Part shown: positions 21,695 through 31,846 of the stretch, piece by piece
How positions within the stretch are numbered: position 1 is the stretch's first letter
How the letters are laid out: every line of letters starts with the position of its first letter
Assembly: GCF_016755875.1 (NCBI RefSeq)
Contig: NZ_BNED01000005.1
Location: 2,893,001-2,957,000, forward strand
DNA length: 64,000 nt
From: Streptomyces spororaveus
GTDB lineage: Bacteria > Actinomycetota > Actinomycetes > Streptomycetales > Streptomycetaceae
Direction: 5' to 3'
The notes under the pieces: generated by a model
Told to the model about the DNA's origin: nothing
What the model saw: only the letters and a program-made list of their open reading frames with translations
Database searches by the model: none
Translations under genes and position numbers: made by a program

Positions 21695-22077
21695 CGTGGT
21701 GGGGACCCCTCTCGGCCGACGGTCGCCGGCCCTGGCCGCCGCCGTAGCGGCTTGGTTCACATCGGTGGCACTGGTGGTGCGGTGCCGGCGGCTGCGTCGG
21801 CTTGGGTGTACGGCGAGTCCGAAGTCAGCCTGACGAGCTGTTCCTTGCGGTGGGCCCGGTTGCCCGGCCTTCGGTGGGGTGGAGTCTTCAACGCCCTCTC
21901 GAGCGCCCGCCAGACCCCCCGGTGATGTGATGCGCAACCGTGATCTAGGCCTACACCTTCCGTTATCCGAACCCCGGGATCTGTTGAGCGGTGAAACACC
22001 TCCCGTTCTGCACGGAACGGACATCCGGCCCAACTGCCCATTCGGGCATGGATCCTGGGCGGATTCACCGGATATGC
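21695..22077. other. Upstream region of oligopeptide operon, no gene seen
   Basis: Roughly 380 bp without a convincing reading frame. It should contain the transporter promoter on the reverse strand. A TTCGGATAACGGAA element (reverse strand, 21958-21971) resembles motifs found upstream of the protease gene at 62,093. No ribosomal, tRNA or riboswitch structure was recognised. Confidence 0.5.
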
Positions 22078-22112
22078 CGAAGGCCGCACCGATGGGATCG
22101 GTGCGGCCTTCG
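22078..22112 (-). terminator. Hairpin terminator after SseB-family genes
   Basis: A perfect 16-bp inverted repeat (22078-22093 and 22097-22112) with a three-base GGG loop lies 30 bp downstream of the SseB-family stop at 22143. Confidence 0.85.
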
Positions 22113-22142
22113 AGAAGGATGTCTCGGTATCCGGATATCGCG

Positions 22143-22916
22143 TCAGTACGCCGGCGCCTGGCCCTCGCGGTCGTAGAAGGGCCGGGTCTGCGCGCGCAGC
22201 CACATGGCGACGGGGTCGTGCTCGTCGCCGAGTGCGACCGTGCACACCGGGACGCCCTCGGGGACCACCCCGACCGACTGCCGCATCATCTCCCGTACGG
22301 ATTCCAGAGCGGGCGCGGAGGCGTCGTACAGGTCGAGCCCGACCGCGAGGTACGGGGAGCCGAGCGCGGGCTGCACCCACGCGCGGCGCAGCGACCGCAC
22401 GGCCGGTGTGCGGTGGGCGTGCTGGGTCAGCAGCCCGTAGAACTGCGGGAGCTCGATCGCGGGCTCGGACAGGCGCAGCGGGCCGGCCGGCATCCGGTCC
22501 AGGCCGGTGGCGATCCGGCGCAGGTCGGCCCAGGGCACGCCGAGGCCGCCGCCCTGGGCGTGCGGGTTGAGCCACAGGCCCCAGCGGTCCGGGTACAGCG
22601 CGCGGGCGATGTCGCGCCCGGTGACCACCTCGTAGCCCCGGTTCCAGCCGCTGGCGGCCAGCTCCTGGGGGGAGGTGACGCAGGGCGCGTAGCCGAGGCT
22701 CTCGACCTCCATACCGCCGTACTGGGCGTCCGGGGAGCCCGGCTGCCCCTGCCAGAGCAGCATCCACAGCCTGCCCTCGGCGAGGGCGTGCAGGAGTGAC
22801 TCGTAACTCTCGTAGCGCCCGGGAGTCACCTGGCGCATCATGTGCTCGACCTGCCCGGCCGCGGCCGTGCCTGACGCACTCACCCGGAACCCCTCTTCGT
22901 CCGCCCGTCGCTCCAT
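22143..22916 (-). CDS. SseB-family (enhanced serine sensitivity) protein, copy 1
   Basis: A 257-residue protein with an N-terminal SseB-like segment (LLHALAEGRLWMLLWQG, then MEVESLGYAPCVTSPQELAASGW) and a C-terminal SseB_C-like region (GLDLYDASAPALESVREMM, ending RPFYDREG). In E. coli, altered SseB dosage changes sensitivity to serine; the mechanism is unknown. The ATG at 22916 is preceded by GGAGG at ideal spacing. An upstream in-frame start at 22964 lacks a site. It follows a related gene (22979-23716) in the same orientation and likely operon. The serine/glycine genes next door fit the family name. Confidence 0.8.
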   Translation of the reverse strand: MERRADEEGFRVSASGTAAAGQVEHMMRQVTPGRYESYESLLHALAEGRLWMLLWQGQPGSPDAQYGGMEVESLGYAPCVTSPQELAASGWNRGYEVVTGRDIARALYPDRWGLWLNPHAQGGGLGVPWADLRRIATGLDRMPAGPLRLSEPAIELPQFYGLLTQHAHRTPAVRSLRRAWVQPALGSPYLAVGLDLYDASAPALESVREMMRQSVGVVPEGVPVCTVALGDEHDPVAMWLRAQTRPFYDREGQAPAY

Positions 22917-22978
22917 GCCTGTCCTCCGAACCGGCAGTCGCGCGTGCGGGCCAGGAGATGTCACCAGCTTAAGCGGCC

Positions 22979-23716
22979 CTACGACAGGTAGAAGGGGCGT
23001 ACGCGCTCACGAATCCAGTCCGTGACCGGGTCCTGGACGGCGTCGAGCAGGATCAACTGCACGGGCCACGGCGGCGGGACGCGCGTCAGGGCCCGTCCGA
23101 GGGCCTCCATCGGGGCGCTCTGCATCTCGGGTTCCCATCCCACCAGGCGGACACCGACGAACAGCTGGGGCGCCCCGCCCTCGACGCTGGCGAGGCAGCG
23201 GTGCGCGGCGGCGACCACCCCGGTGGCCCGGAACTCCTCGGTGGCGGCCGCCAGGAAATCCACCGGGTCGTCCTGCCAGTCGGGCTCGTAGAGCCGGACC
23301 CGGCCGCCGGTGGCCGGGCCGTCGAGCGCGGTCCGCCCGCTGCGGCAGAGCTCCGCGACGGCGGGCGGCGGGAGCGGTACGCCGACGGCGCCCTCGGGAT
23401 TGAGGGCGATGCCGAGCTGCGGGGGCAGGCCGCGGGCGAACTCGACGGCGGGGGCCACCGTGAAGTCCATGCCGGGGCCGACGCAGGCGAGGAACTGGGC
23501 CTCGGAGCTGTACACGGGGACGTACGCCGCCCCGCCGATGTCCATGGTGGGAAGGTCGAGGCCGGCCGTCGTGGCCGGTGCGGCCCCGCCCGGCAGCGGC
23601 ACCCACACCTGGCTGCGCCCGAGGACCTCCAGGATCCGCCCCCCGGCGTCCGGCTGCCCGAGCGCCGCCCCGAGCACCTGCTCCAGCTCATTCCCCGGCC
23701 AGCCGCTGCCCTGCAT
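22979..23716 (-). CDS. SseB-family (enhanced serine sensitivity) protein, copy 2
   Basis: A 245-residue paralogue of the following gene. The N-terminal half has QVWVPLPGG, YVPVYSSEAQFLACVGPGMDF and LGIALNPEGAVGVPLP. The C-terminal half ends WIRERVRPFYLS, matching the WLRAQTRPFYDRE ending of copy 1. The tandem paralogues may form a heteromer. The ATG at 23716 is preceded by GGAGGCAAGGG. No enzyme motif or membrane segment is seen, so any regulatory role in serine metabolism is inferred from the family name and location. Confidence 0.8.
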   Translation of the reverse strand: MQGSGWPGNELEQVLGAALGQPDAGGRILEVLGRSQVWVPLPGGAAPATTAGLDLPTMDIGGAAYVPVYSSEAQFLACVGPGMDFTVAPAVEFARGLPPQLGIALNPEGAVGVPLPPPAVAELCRSGRTALDGPATGGRVRLYEPDWQDDPVDFLAAATEEFRATGVVAAAHRCLASVEGGAPQLFVGVRLVGWEPEMQSAPMEALGRALTRVPPPWPVQLILLDAVQDPVTDWIRERVRPFYLS

Positions 23717-23805
23717 CTGCCCTTGCCTCCGTCGGTTCCGCGGTGTGTCGTGCCGAGGCTATCCGCCCCCGGCCGGGCGCCGCTGCCGGGGTTGCGCCCC
23801 GGGAC

Positions 23806-24480
23806 TCAGCCGTGGAAGTGGATCCTGGTCACGGCCGCGGCCGAGCGGCGGTCGAGCAGGGTCGCGGAGGCGCAGCCCGCGGGCGGCCGGCCCGCTTCGG
23901 CCTCGCGGAGCAGGCGGGTCACCGCGCCGCGGTGGCGGGCGAAGGCGTAGGCGGAGACCCGGCGGCCGCGCGCCGTCTGGCCGGAGAGGGCCTCCTCGGG
24001 GCTGCTGTCCAGCAGGAGCAGGTGCAGGGACCGGCCCCGGCGGCGCGCGGCGGCGGCGAGCAGGCCGCGTACCCAGGACTGCGTACCGCAGTCGTGGACG
24101 ACCACAGAGGCCCCGGAGCGCAGGATCCGCCACAGCCCCCAGTAGTGCGCGGCGCGCACCAGCGGCCGGTACACCGCGTACGGCAGCGCCGCGGGCATGG
24201 TGCGCTCCCAGCGCTCACGGGTGTCCTGGGAGTCGACGGCCCCGGCCTCGGCGGCCGCCCGCTTGATCAGCGTGCTCTTGCCACCGCCGGGCAGACCGGA
24301 CACCACGACGATGTCCCCGGCGGCGAAGCCGAGCCGGTGCGGGGCGCGCACGGCCGGTCCGCGCAGGTCACGTACGAGGCCGAGGCCGGCGTCGGCCGCC
24401 CTGCCGCGCCCGCGCGCGCCGCGCTGCGCCGGCACCGCCTCCACGGTTCCCGTCGTCGTCACCACTCCGAATCTCCGCAC
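23806..24480 (-). CDS. P-loop NTPase/kinase-like protein, unknown function
   Basis: A 224-residue single-domain P-loop protein. Walker A is GLPGGGKST near residue 62-70. A Walker B-like SVVVHDCGT and LHLLLLDSSPEEAL follow, with Arg-rich helices (GQTARGRRVSAYAFARHR) resembling the LID/zeta-toxin or gluconate-kinase group of small kinases. It may be a small-molecule or protein kinase. The GTG at 24480 follows GGGGGAGG. It is transcribed divergently from the glycine-riboswitch operon and points toward the SseB genes, so it may belong to their transcription unit (90-bp gap). Confidence 0.75.
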   Translation of the reverse strand: MRRFGVVTTTGTVEAVPAQRGARGRGRAADAGLGLVRDLRGPAVRAPHRLGFAAGDIVVVSGLPGGGKSTLIKRAAAEAGAVDSQDTRERWERTMPAALPYAVYRPLVRAAHYWGLWRILRSGASVVVHDCGTQSWVRGLLAAAARRRGRSLHLLLLDSSPEEALSGQTARGRRVSAYAFARHRGAVTRLLREAEAGRPPAGCASATLLDRRSAAAVTRIHFHG

Positions 24481-24674
24481 AGTGTTCGCCTCCCCCGAAT
24501 CGGGTCACCGGGACCCTTGCCCACTGAGTGTAAAGAGACGGTAATCCGGCGGTCCCGGTTCCGGTCCGGCCCTTCGGAGAGCCGTACGAACTTTCGGACC
24601 CCGCCGCCCGATCTCGGGCATGGCGTGCAATGATGTGCGCCATCTGGACCAACTGCATACCGGCCGCTTGAATC

Positions 24675-24898
24675 CGCGCGGGAGAGTCCCGGCACGCCGC
24701 AAGGCCGTGCGCGGGCGCCGAAGGAGCAAGAACCTCCCTTGAATCTCTCAGGCCCCGTACCGCGTGGATGAGGCAGATCTGAAAAGCGAGCTGCTGCGCA
24801 GCTCCACCCAAGGTGCAAGTCGATGAGAAGACCCGGCGATCGCTGGATCGGCGGAACTCTCGGCGAACCTCTCAGGTTCCGATGACAGATGGGGAGGA
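24675..24898 (+). promoter_or_regulatory. Tandem glycine riboswitch
   Basis: Two consecutive glycine aptamers precede gcvT. The first begins GCGGGAGAGTCC and contains the conserved CGCCGAAGGAGCAA core and CTCTCAGG near 24,750. The second closes with ACCTCTCAGG and GATGACAGATGGGGA at 24,869-24,895. This arrangement is typical of glycine riboswitches, which bind glycine and usually switch on the glycine cleavage operon. The gcvT ATG follows about 50 nt later. Aptamer boundaries are approximate because I did not fold the RNA. Confidence 0.88.
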
Positions 24899-24947
24899 AC
24901 GTCCTCGTCATGTCATGTCGATGCCCTGGGACCCGGGAGCCACACCC

Positions 24948-26063
24948 ATGAGCACTGCCCCCCGCCTGACCGCCCTCGATGCGCTGCACCGCTCGCTCGG
25001 TGCGACCATGACCGATTTCGCGGGCTGGGACATGCCGCTGCGGTACGCCAGTGAGCGCGACGAGCACAACGCCGTACGCACCAGGGCCGGTCTCTTCGAC
25101 CTGTCCCACATGGGCGAGATCACGCTGACCGGCCCGGAGGCCGTCAAGGCCCTGGACTACGCGCTGGTCGGCAACATCTCCACCGTCGGTGTCGGCCGCG
25201 CCCGCTACACGCACATCTGCCAGGAGGACGGCGGGATCGTCGACGACCTGATCGTCTACCGCCTCGGCGAGACCGAGTACATGGTCGTCGCCAACGCCTC
25301 CAACGCCCAGGTCGTGCTGGACGCGCTGACGGAGCGCGCCGCCGGCTTCGACACCGAGGTCCGCGACGACCGCGACGCGTACGCTCTGCTCGCGGTGCAG
25401 GGCCCGGAGTCCCCCGGCATCCTGGCGTCCCTGACCGACGCCGACCTGGACGGCCTGAAGTACTACGCCGGCCTGCCGGGCACCGTCGCGGGCGTGCCCG
25501 CGCTCATCGCGCGCACCGGCTACACGGGCGAGGACGGCTTCGAGCTGTTCGTCGCCCCCGAGCACGCCGTGGCGCTGTGGCAGGCGCTGACCAAGGCGGG
25601 CGAGGGCGTCGGCCTGGTCCCGGCCGGCCTGTCCTGCCGCGACACCCTGCGCCTGGAAGCGGGCATGCCGCTGTACGGGCACGAGCTGACCACCGCCCTC
25701 ACCCCGTTCGACGCGGGTCTGGGCCGGGTCGTGAAGTTCGAGAAGGAGGGCGACTTCGTGGGCCGCGCCGCGCTGGAGGCCGCCGCCGAGAAGGCCGCGA
25801 CCAAGGCGCCGCGCAAGCTGGTCGGCCTGATCGCCGAGGGCCGCCGCGTCCCGCGCGCCGGCTTCCCCGTCACGTTCGGCGGAGAGGTCGTCGGCGAGGT
25901 CACCTCGGGCGCCCCGTCGCCGACGCTGGGCAAGCCGATCGCGATGGCGTACGTGGACGCGGAGCACGCCGCGCCCGGCGCCTCCGGCGTCGGCGTCGAC
26001 ATTCGCGGTACGCATGAGCCGTACGAGGTCGTGGCGCTGCCGTTCTACAAGCGGCAGAAGTAG
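24948..26063 (+). CDS. gcvT: Aminomethyltransferase (glycine cleavage T protein)
   Basis: A 371-residue tetrahydrofolate-dependent enzyme that transfers the aminomethyl carbon from the lipoyl H protein to THF, releasing ammonia. Recognisable are DFAGWDMPLRY, the RAGLFDLSHMGEI motif, GIVDDLIVYR, RTGYTGEDGFEL and CRDTLRLEAGMPLYGHE. The ATG at 24948 follows GGGAG. It is the first gene under the tandem glycine riboswitch and is followed by gcvH and glyA. The P protein (gcvP) is not in this window. Confidence 0.97.
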   Translation: MSTAPRLTALDALHRSLGATMTDFAGWDMPLRYASERDEHNAVRTRAGLFDLSHMGEITLTGPEAVKALDYALVGNISTVGVGRARYTHICQEDGGIVDDLIVYRLGETEYMVVANASNAQVVLDALTERAAGFDTEVRDDRDAYALLAVQGPESPGILASLTDADLDGLKYYAGLPGTVAGVPALIARTGYTGEDGFELFVAPEHAVALWQALTKAGEGVGLVPAGLSCRDTLRLEAGMPLYGHELTTALTPFDAGLGRVVKFEKEGDFVGRAALEAAAEKAATKAPRKLVGLIAEGRRVPRAGFPVTFGGEVVGEVTSGAPSPTLGKPIAMAYVDAEHAAPGASGVGVDIRGTHEPYEVVALPFYKRQK

Positions 26064-26168
26064 CCCTCCGCGCACGACGTCCGCCGTCCCGGTACCGGTG
26101 CGGCGCGCCGTCTCAGTACCCAAGACCGCAGTTCGTATCCACTCCCCCGCATCCAGGAGAATCAGGTC

Positions 26169-26549
26169 ATGAGCACCCCCGAGAATCTGCGTTACACCAA
26201 GGAGCACGAGTGGCTGTCCGACGTCGTGGACGGCGTCGCGACGGTCGGCATCACGGAGTTCGCGGCCAACGCGCTCGGTGACGTCGTCTACGCCCAGCTC
26301 CCCGCGGTCGGCGACACCGTCACCGAGGGCGAGACCTGTGGCGAGCTGGAGTCGACCAAGTCGGTCTCCGACCTCTACTCCCCGGTCTCCGGCGAGATCG
26401 TCGAGGCCAACCAGGACGTCGTGGACGACCCGGCGCTCGTGAACACCGCCCCGTTCGAGGGCGGCTGGCTGTTCAAGGTGCGCATCTCGGAGGAGCCCAA
26501 GGACGTGCTCTCCGCCGAGGAGTACACCAAGCTCACCGCCGGTAACTGA
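26169..26549 (+). CDS. gcvH: Glycine cleavage H protein
   Basis: A 126-residue lipoyl carrier that shuttles the aminomethyl group between P, T and L proteins. The lipoylation lysine lies in [16 protein letters not shown]; the N-terminal YTKEHEWL and [15 protein letters not shown] are also typical. AGGAG precedes the ATG. It lies 105 bp after gcvT and 15 bp before glyA, and is expected to be cotranscribed. Confidence 0.97.
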   Translation: MSTPENLRYTKEHEWLSDVVDGVATVGITEFAANALGDVVYAQLPAVGDTVTEGETCGELESTKSVSDLYSPVSGEIVEANQDVVDDPALVNTAPFEGGWLFKVRISEEPKDVLSAEEYTKLTAGN

Positions 26550-26564
26550 CCCCAGGGGATCCTG

Positions 26565-27821
26565 ATGTCCGTACTGAACACCCCTCTCCACGAGCTCGAC
26601 CCCGACGTCGCCGCAGCCGTCGACGCCGAGCTCCTGCGCCAGCAGTCCACCCTGGAAATGATCGCGTCGGAGAACTTCGCTCCGGTCGCCGTCATGGAGG
26701 CCCAGGGCTCGGTCCTCACCAACAAGTACGCCGAGGGCTACCCGGGCCGCCGTTACTACGGTGGCTGCGAGCACGTCGACGTCGTCGAGCAGATCGCGAT
26801 CGACCGCATCAAGGCGCTGTTCGGCGCCGAGGCCGCGAACGTCCAGCCGCACTCCGGTGCGCAGGCCAACGCCGCCGCGATGTTCGCGCTGCTGAAGCCG
26901 GGCGACACGATCATGGGCCTGAACCTGGCCCACGGCGGTCACCTGACCCACGGCATGAAGATCAACTTCTCCGGCAAGCTCTACAACGTGGTCCCGTACC
27001 ACGTCGACGAGACCGGCGAGGTGGACATGGCCGAGGTCGAGCGCCTCGCCAAGGAGTCCAAGCCGCAGCTGATCGTCGCCGGCTGGTCCGCCTACCCGCG
27101 CCAGCTGGACTTCGCCGCCTTCCGCCGCATCGCGGACGAGGTCGGCGCGTACCTGATGGTCGACATGGCGCACTTCGCCGGCCTGGTCGCCGCGGGTCTG
27201 CACCCGAACCCGGTGCCGCACGCCCACGTCGTGACCACCACCACGCACAAGACCCTCGGCGGTCCGCGCGGCGGTGTCATCCTGTCGACGCAGGAGCTGG
27301 CCAAGAAGATCAACTCCGCGGTCTTCCCGGGTCAGCAGGGCGGCCCGCTGGAGCACGTGATCGCGGCCAAGGCGGTCTCCTTCAAGGTGGCGGCCTCGCC
27401 CGAGTTCAAGGAGCGCCAGGAGCGCACCCTGGAGGGCGCGAAGATCCTCGCCGCCCGTCTGGTCCAGGACGACGTCAAGGCCGTGGGCGTGGACGTCCTC
27501 ACCGGTGGCACCGACGTGCACCTGGTCCTGGTCGACCTGCGCAACTCCGAGCTGGACGGCCAGCAGGCCGAGGACCGCCTCCACGAGGTCGGTATCACGG
27601 TCAACCGCAACGCCATCCCGAACGACCCGCGGCCGCCGATGGTCACCTCGGGTCTGCGGATCGGTACGCCGGCCCTGGCCACGCGCGGTTTCGACGCCGA
27701 GGCCTTCACGGAGGTCGCCGAGATCATCGCGCAGGCGCTGAAGCCCGCGTACAACAGCGAGGCCCTCAAGGCTCGCGTCTCCGCGCTCGCCGCGAAGTTC
27801 CCGCTGTACCCGACGCTCTAA
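26565..27821 (+). CDS. glyA: Serine hydroxymethyltransferase
   Basis: A 418-residue PLP enzyme interconverting serine and glycine with THF/methylene-THF. Motifs include the N-terminal [26 protein letters not shown], the PLP-binding lysine in [15 protein letters not shown], and the substrate region [13 protein letters not shown]. It starts 15 bp after gcvH with AGGGGAT as ribosome site. With the glycine cleavage system it turns two glycines into serine, which sdaA downstream can deaminate. Transcription probably ends at the strong hairpin at 27848. Confidence 0.97.
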   Translation: MSVLNTPLHELDPDVAAAVDAELLRQQSTLEMIASENFAPVAVMEAQGSVLTNKYAEGYPGRRYYGGCEHVDVVEQIAIDRIKALFGAEAANVQPHSGAQANAAAMFALLKPGDTIMGLNLAHGGHLTHGMKINFSGKLYNVVPYHVDETGEVDMAEVERLAKESKPQLIVAGWSAYPRQLDFAAFRRIADEVGAYLMVDMAHFAGLVAAGLHPNPVPHAHVVTTTTHKTLGGPRGGVILSTQELAKKINSAVFPGQQGGPLEHVIAAKAVSFKVAASPEFKERQERTLEGAKILAARLVQDDVKAVGVDVLTGGTDVHLVLVDLRNSELDGQQAEDRLHEVGITVNRNAIPNDPRPPMVTSGLRIGTPALATRGFDAEAFTEVAEIIAQALKPAYNSEALKARVSALAAKFPLYPTL

Positions 27822-27847
27822 CCGGCGTCCGGCCCACGGCCACGGAT

Positions 27848-27880
27848 GGGCCCGGCCTTGTTACCGCACAGGCCGGGCCC
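27848..27880 (+). terminator. Hairpin terminator after glyA
   Basis: A perfect 10-bp inverted repeat GGGCCCGGCC/GGCCGGGCCC (27848-27857 and 27871-27880) lies 26 bp beyond the glyA stop. Confidence 0.75.
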
Positions 27881-28220
27881 TTCCCGTGACCGGGGTCCGA
27901 CACCATCCGCACGGCCCGTACCACCCGTACCGGTCGCGGTGGGCGCCCGCCCCGCCCCGGCCCTCCTGCCGCCTCCCGGCGCCCGCGGCCCGCACGCCGC
28001 GCCCCGCACCGTCCGGTCGGCCACGCCGCCCCCTGAGCACGGGGCCCGGGGCCATGGGCCGACACCCGGCCGACCCGTCCGCGTCATCCTTCCCACCTCG
28101 TCCGGCTGCCGGAACGTTCACCTCGCCGCGTTAAGCTCGTCTGCCGGACAAAATCCGAATAATCCACTTCTCCTCTCCTGCCCCCTCCCACCCCACGAGC
28201 AGACAAGGGAGTCCGCCACC
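27881..28220. other. Intergenic region upstream of sdaA, no gene seen
   Basis: About 340 bp of very C-rich sequence with no convincing gene on either strand. A less GC-rich stretch at 28,130-28,170 may hold the sdaA promoter. I looked for a second glycine riboswitch here and did not see aptamer motifs. Confidence 0.5.
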
Positions 28221-29603
<1,383 letters not shown>

Positions 29604-29616
29604 CGCGCACCGCGTG

Positions 29617-29658
29617 ACACGAGAGGGGCCCGGCGCGTGCGCCGGGCCCCTCTCGTGT
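29617..29658 (+). terminator. Hairpin terminator after sdaA
   Basis: A perfect 18-bp inverted repeat (29617-29634 and 29641-29658) with a 6-nt loop follows the sdaA stop by 13 bp. It is one of the strongest stems in the window. Confidence 0.88.
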
Positions 29659-29765
29659 CCACGGACACCGGAAAGAGGACCCGAGCGGAACCGGAACCGT
29701 GCGATCCCCCGGGGCGTCCTACGCTGTGCCACCAGTCCCCGTCTCCCGAGAAACGAGGGGACGTC

Positions 29766-30272
29766 ATGATCCACGTCCGTATCCGGCAGTCCGTGGCCCT
29801 GGCGACCGGCGCCCTGCTCGCCGCCTGCCTCTCCTTCGCCGCACCTGCCTCGGCCTCCACCCTCACCACCACCAGGACCCAGGCCCAGACCCCGCTCGTC
29901 GTCAACGCCCGCTGGGCCGGGCACCCCACGTACGACCGCATCGTCATCGACCTCCAGGGCTCCGCCCCCGCGGTCACCGTCACTCCGGTCCCGCAGCTGG
30001 TGTACGACGGGTCCGGAAAGCCCGTACCGCTGCCCGGGAAGCACTTCCTGGAGATCCGTCTCCACCCCGCCGCCGCACACGACGACGCGGGCCGGAGCGT
30101 CTACCGGGGACCCAAGCTGCAGAAGACCGATCTCGGCAAGCTCAAGGGCATCGCCCTGACCGGCGACTACGAGGGGTACGTGACCTTCGGCGCCGCCTTC
30201 GACACCCTGCCGTACTACCGCGCGTTCCCCCTGCACTCTCCGGAACGGTTCGTCGTGGACATCGCGCACTGA
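29766..30272 (+). CDS. Secreted AMIN-like domain protein
   Basis: A 168-residue exported protein. The signal peptide runs through about residue 32 (SVALATGALLAACLSFAAPASAS). The remainder (VNARWAGHPTYDRIVIDLQGSAPAV to RFVVDIAH) has the beta-sandwich pattern of AMIN-like domains, which bind cell-wall components. The ATG at 29766 has GAGGGG upstream. It lies between two strong hairpins and so is probably monocistronic. Its ligand is unknown. Confidence 0.8.
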   Translation: MIHVRIRQSVALATGALLAACLSFAAPASASTLTTTRTQAQTPLVVNARWAGHPTYDRIVIDLQGSAPAVTVTPVPQLVYDGSGKPVPLPGKHFLEIRLHPAAAHDDAGRSVYRGPKLQKTDLGKLKGIALTGDYEGYVTFGAAFDTLPYYRAFPLHSPERFVVDIAH

Positions 30273-30287
30273 ACCCGTGCCGGACGG

Positions 30288-30319
30288 ACGGGCCCGGGGC
30301 TCACACGCCCCGGGCCCGT
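30288..30319. terminator. Bidirectional hairpin terminator
   Basis: A perfect 12-bp inverted repeat (30288-30299 and 30308-30319) lies between the convergent AMIN-like gene and the DHFR-family gene. Confidence 0.78.
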
Positions 30320-30332
30320 TGTCGGTCCGCTG

Positions 30333-30977
30333 TCACCTGCGCCAGAACAGGTGGTGCGTCACCCCGCTCGCGCTGGGCACGACATCGACGTGGAACCGGT
30401 CGCGCAGCTCGTCGGGGGATTCCCAGAGCCTCACCCCGGAGCCGAACTCCACGGGCGAGACGGCCACGTGGAGGGTGTCGACGAGGTCGGCGTCGAGGAA
30501 CTCGCGGATGGTGGTGGCGCCGCCGCCGAGCCGGACGTCCTTGCCCCCGGCCGCCTCCCGCGCCGCGCCGAGCACCGTGGCCGCGTCGGCGTCGACGAAG
30601 TGGAACGTGGTGTCGGACAGCGTGAACGAGGGACGCGTGTGGTGGGTCATCACGAAGACGGGGGTGTGGAAGGGAGGCTCGTCCCCCCACCAGCCGCGCC
30701 AGTCGTGGTCGGCCCAGGGCCCGCGCTGGGGCCCGAACTTGTTGCGGCCCATGATCTCGGCCCCGATGTTGTGCGGGAAGTCCCGGGTGAAGTAGTCGTC
30801 GAGGCCCCGGCTCCCTCCGGGGTCGGTGCGGTGGGGCCAGCTCGCGGTGGCTCCGGCCCAGGCGAACAGCTCGCCGGGATCGGCGTCGCCGAACGGCCGC
30901 TCCAGGCTCTGATGCTCACCGGCGCCGAACCCGTCACTCGAGACGGTGAAGTTCTGGACCCTCAGCAGCTGCTCCAC
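30333..30977 (-). CDS. Dihydrofolate reductase family protein (RibD_C-like)
   Basis: A 214-residue protein of the RibD C-terminal/DHFR-like reductase family. It begins VQNFTVSSDGFGAG and carries AEIMGRNKFG, TPVFVMTHHTRPSF, GGKDVRLGGGATTIREFL and HVAVSPVEFGSGVRLW, all typical of the NADPH-binding fold. The family includes reductases of pterins, pyrimidines and other compounds; the substrate is unknown. The GTG at 30977 follows GGAGG. It lies 25 bp downstream of the flavodoxin-like gene on the same strand, so the two may be cotranscribed. Confidence 0.85.
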   Translation of the reverse strand: MEQLLRVQNFTVSSDGFGAGEHQSLERPFGDADPGELFAWAGATASWPHRTDPGGSRGLDDYFTRDFPHNIGAEIMGRNKFGPQRGPWADHDWRGWWGDEPPFHTPVFVMTHHTRPSFTLSDTTFHFVDADAATVLGAAREAAGGKDVRLGGGATTIREFLDADLVDTLHVAVSPVEFGSGVRLWESPDELRDRFHVDVVPSASGVTHHLFWRR

Positions 30978-31002
30978 GGGCTTCCTCCGGTCGGGCGTCG
31001 GC

Positions 31003-31716
31003 TCAGCGGTGCTCGGGGTTGGGGAAGTCGGAGCGGCAGCCCGCGTCCCACTGCGAGCGCTGGTTGCCGTGCGGCGGGATGCCGCCCGAGCGCTTGAGCA
31101 GGGCGGCCAGGTGCATGAGGTTCCAGGACATGAAGGCGGTGTTGCGGTTGGTGAAGTCGTTCTCGGGGCCGCCCGATCCGGGGTCCAGGTAGGAGGGTCC
31201 GGGCCCGGCCTCGCCGATCCAGCCCGCGTCGGCCTGCGGCGGGATCGCGTAGCCGAGGTGCTGGAGGCTGTAGAGGACGTTCATGGCGCAGTGCTTGACG
31301 CCGTCCTCGTTACCGGTGATCAGCGCGCCGCCGACCCGCCCGTAGTAGGCGTACTGGCCCCGCTCGTTCAGCAGCGAGGAGCAGGCGTAGAGCCGCTCGA
31401 TGACCTGCTTCATCACGGAGCTGTTGTCGCCGAGCCAGATCGGTCCGCACAGGACGAGGATGTCGGCGTCCATGATCCGGCTGTAGAGGACCGGCCACTG
31501 GTCGCTCTCCCAGCCGTGCTCGGTCATGTCGGGCCAGACCCCGGTCGCGATGTCGTGGTCGACGGCGCGGATGAGGGAGGTCCGGGTGCCGGCCGACTCC
31601 ATGACCCGGCGGCTCTTGTCGATCAGGCCCTCGGTGTTGCTGGTCTCGGGTGAGCGTTTGAGCGTGCAGTTCACGTAGAGGGCGGTCAGGTCCGAGTAGT
31701 CCCATGCGGCAGCCAC
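31003..31716 (-). CDS. Flavodoxin-family / NAD(P)H-dependent FMN reductase-like protein
   Basis: A 237-residue flavodoxin-fold protein. It contains YVNCTLKRSPETSNTEGLID (FMN phosphate loop), DADILVLCGPIWLGDNSSVMKQVIERL, and GALITGNEDGVKH, typical of the FMN_red/flavodoxin_2 group. It probably reduces quinones or other small electrophiles. The start is GTG 31716 with GAGG upstream. It is divergent from a PadR-family regulator (130-bp spacer), a common arrangement for redox-responsive repressor and target. Confidence 0.83.
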   Translation of the reverse strand: MAAAWDYSDLTALYVNCTLKRSPETSNTEGLIDKSRRVMESAGTRTSLIRAVDHDIATGVWPDMTEHGWESDQWPVLYSRIMDADILVLCGPIWLGDNSSVMKQVIERLYACSSLLNERGQYAYYGRVGGALITGNEDGVKHCAMNVLYSLQHLGYAIPPQADAGWIGEAGPGPSYLDPGSGGPENDFTNRNTAFMSWNLMHLAALLKRSGGIPPHGNQRSQWDAGCRSDFPNPEHR

Positions 31717-31846
31717 GCCCCCAGCCTCGCCACGGCGGGTCGGCGCCGCCACCGGGCCGCGCCCGTCCGGGGACGGCCGCGCACGGGCTCGGGCGCGGGC
31801 GCGGGCGGCGTCGGGGCCGTCGTCGCCGGAAACCTAGGATGGCGCC

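Noticed and set aside
24459..27584. Very long open frame antisense to gcvT-gcvH-glyA
   Set aside because: It would run through the riboswitch and three certain genes. The translation is repetitive and shows no domain.
27881..28220. Possible second glycine or serine-responsive riboswitch before sdaA
   Set aside because: No conserved glycine aptamer core such as CGCCGAAGG or CTCTCAGG was found in this interval.
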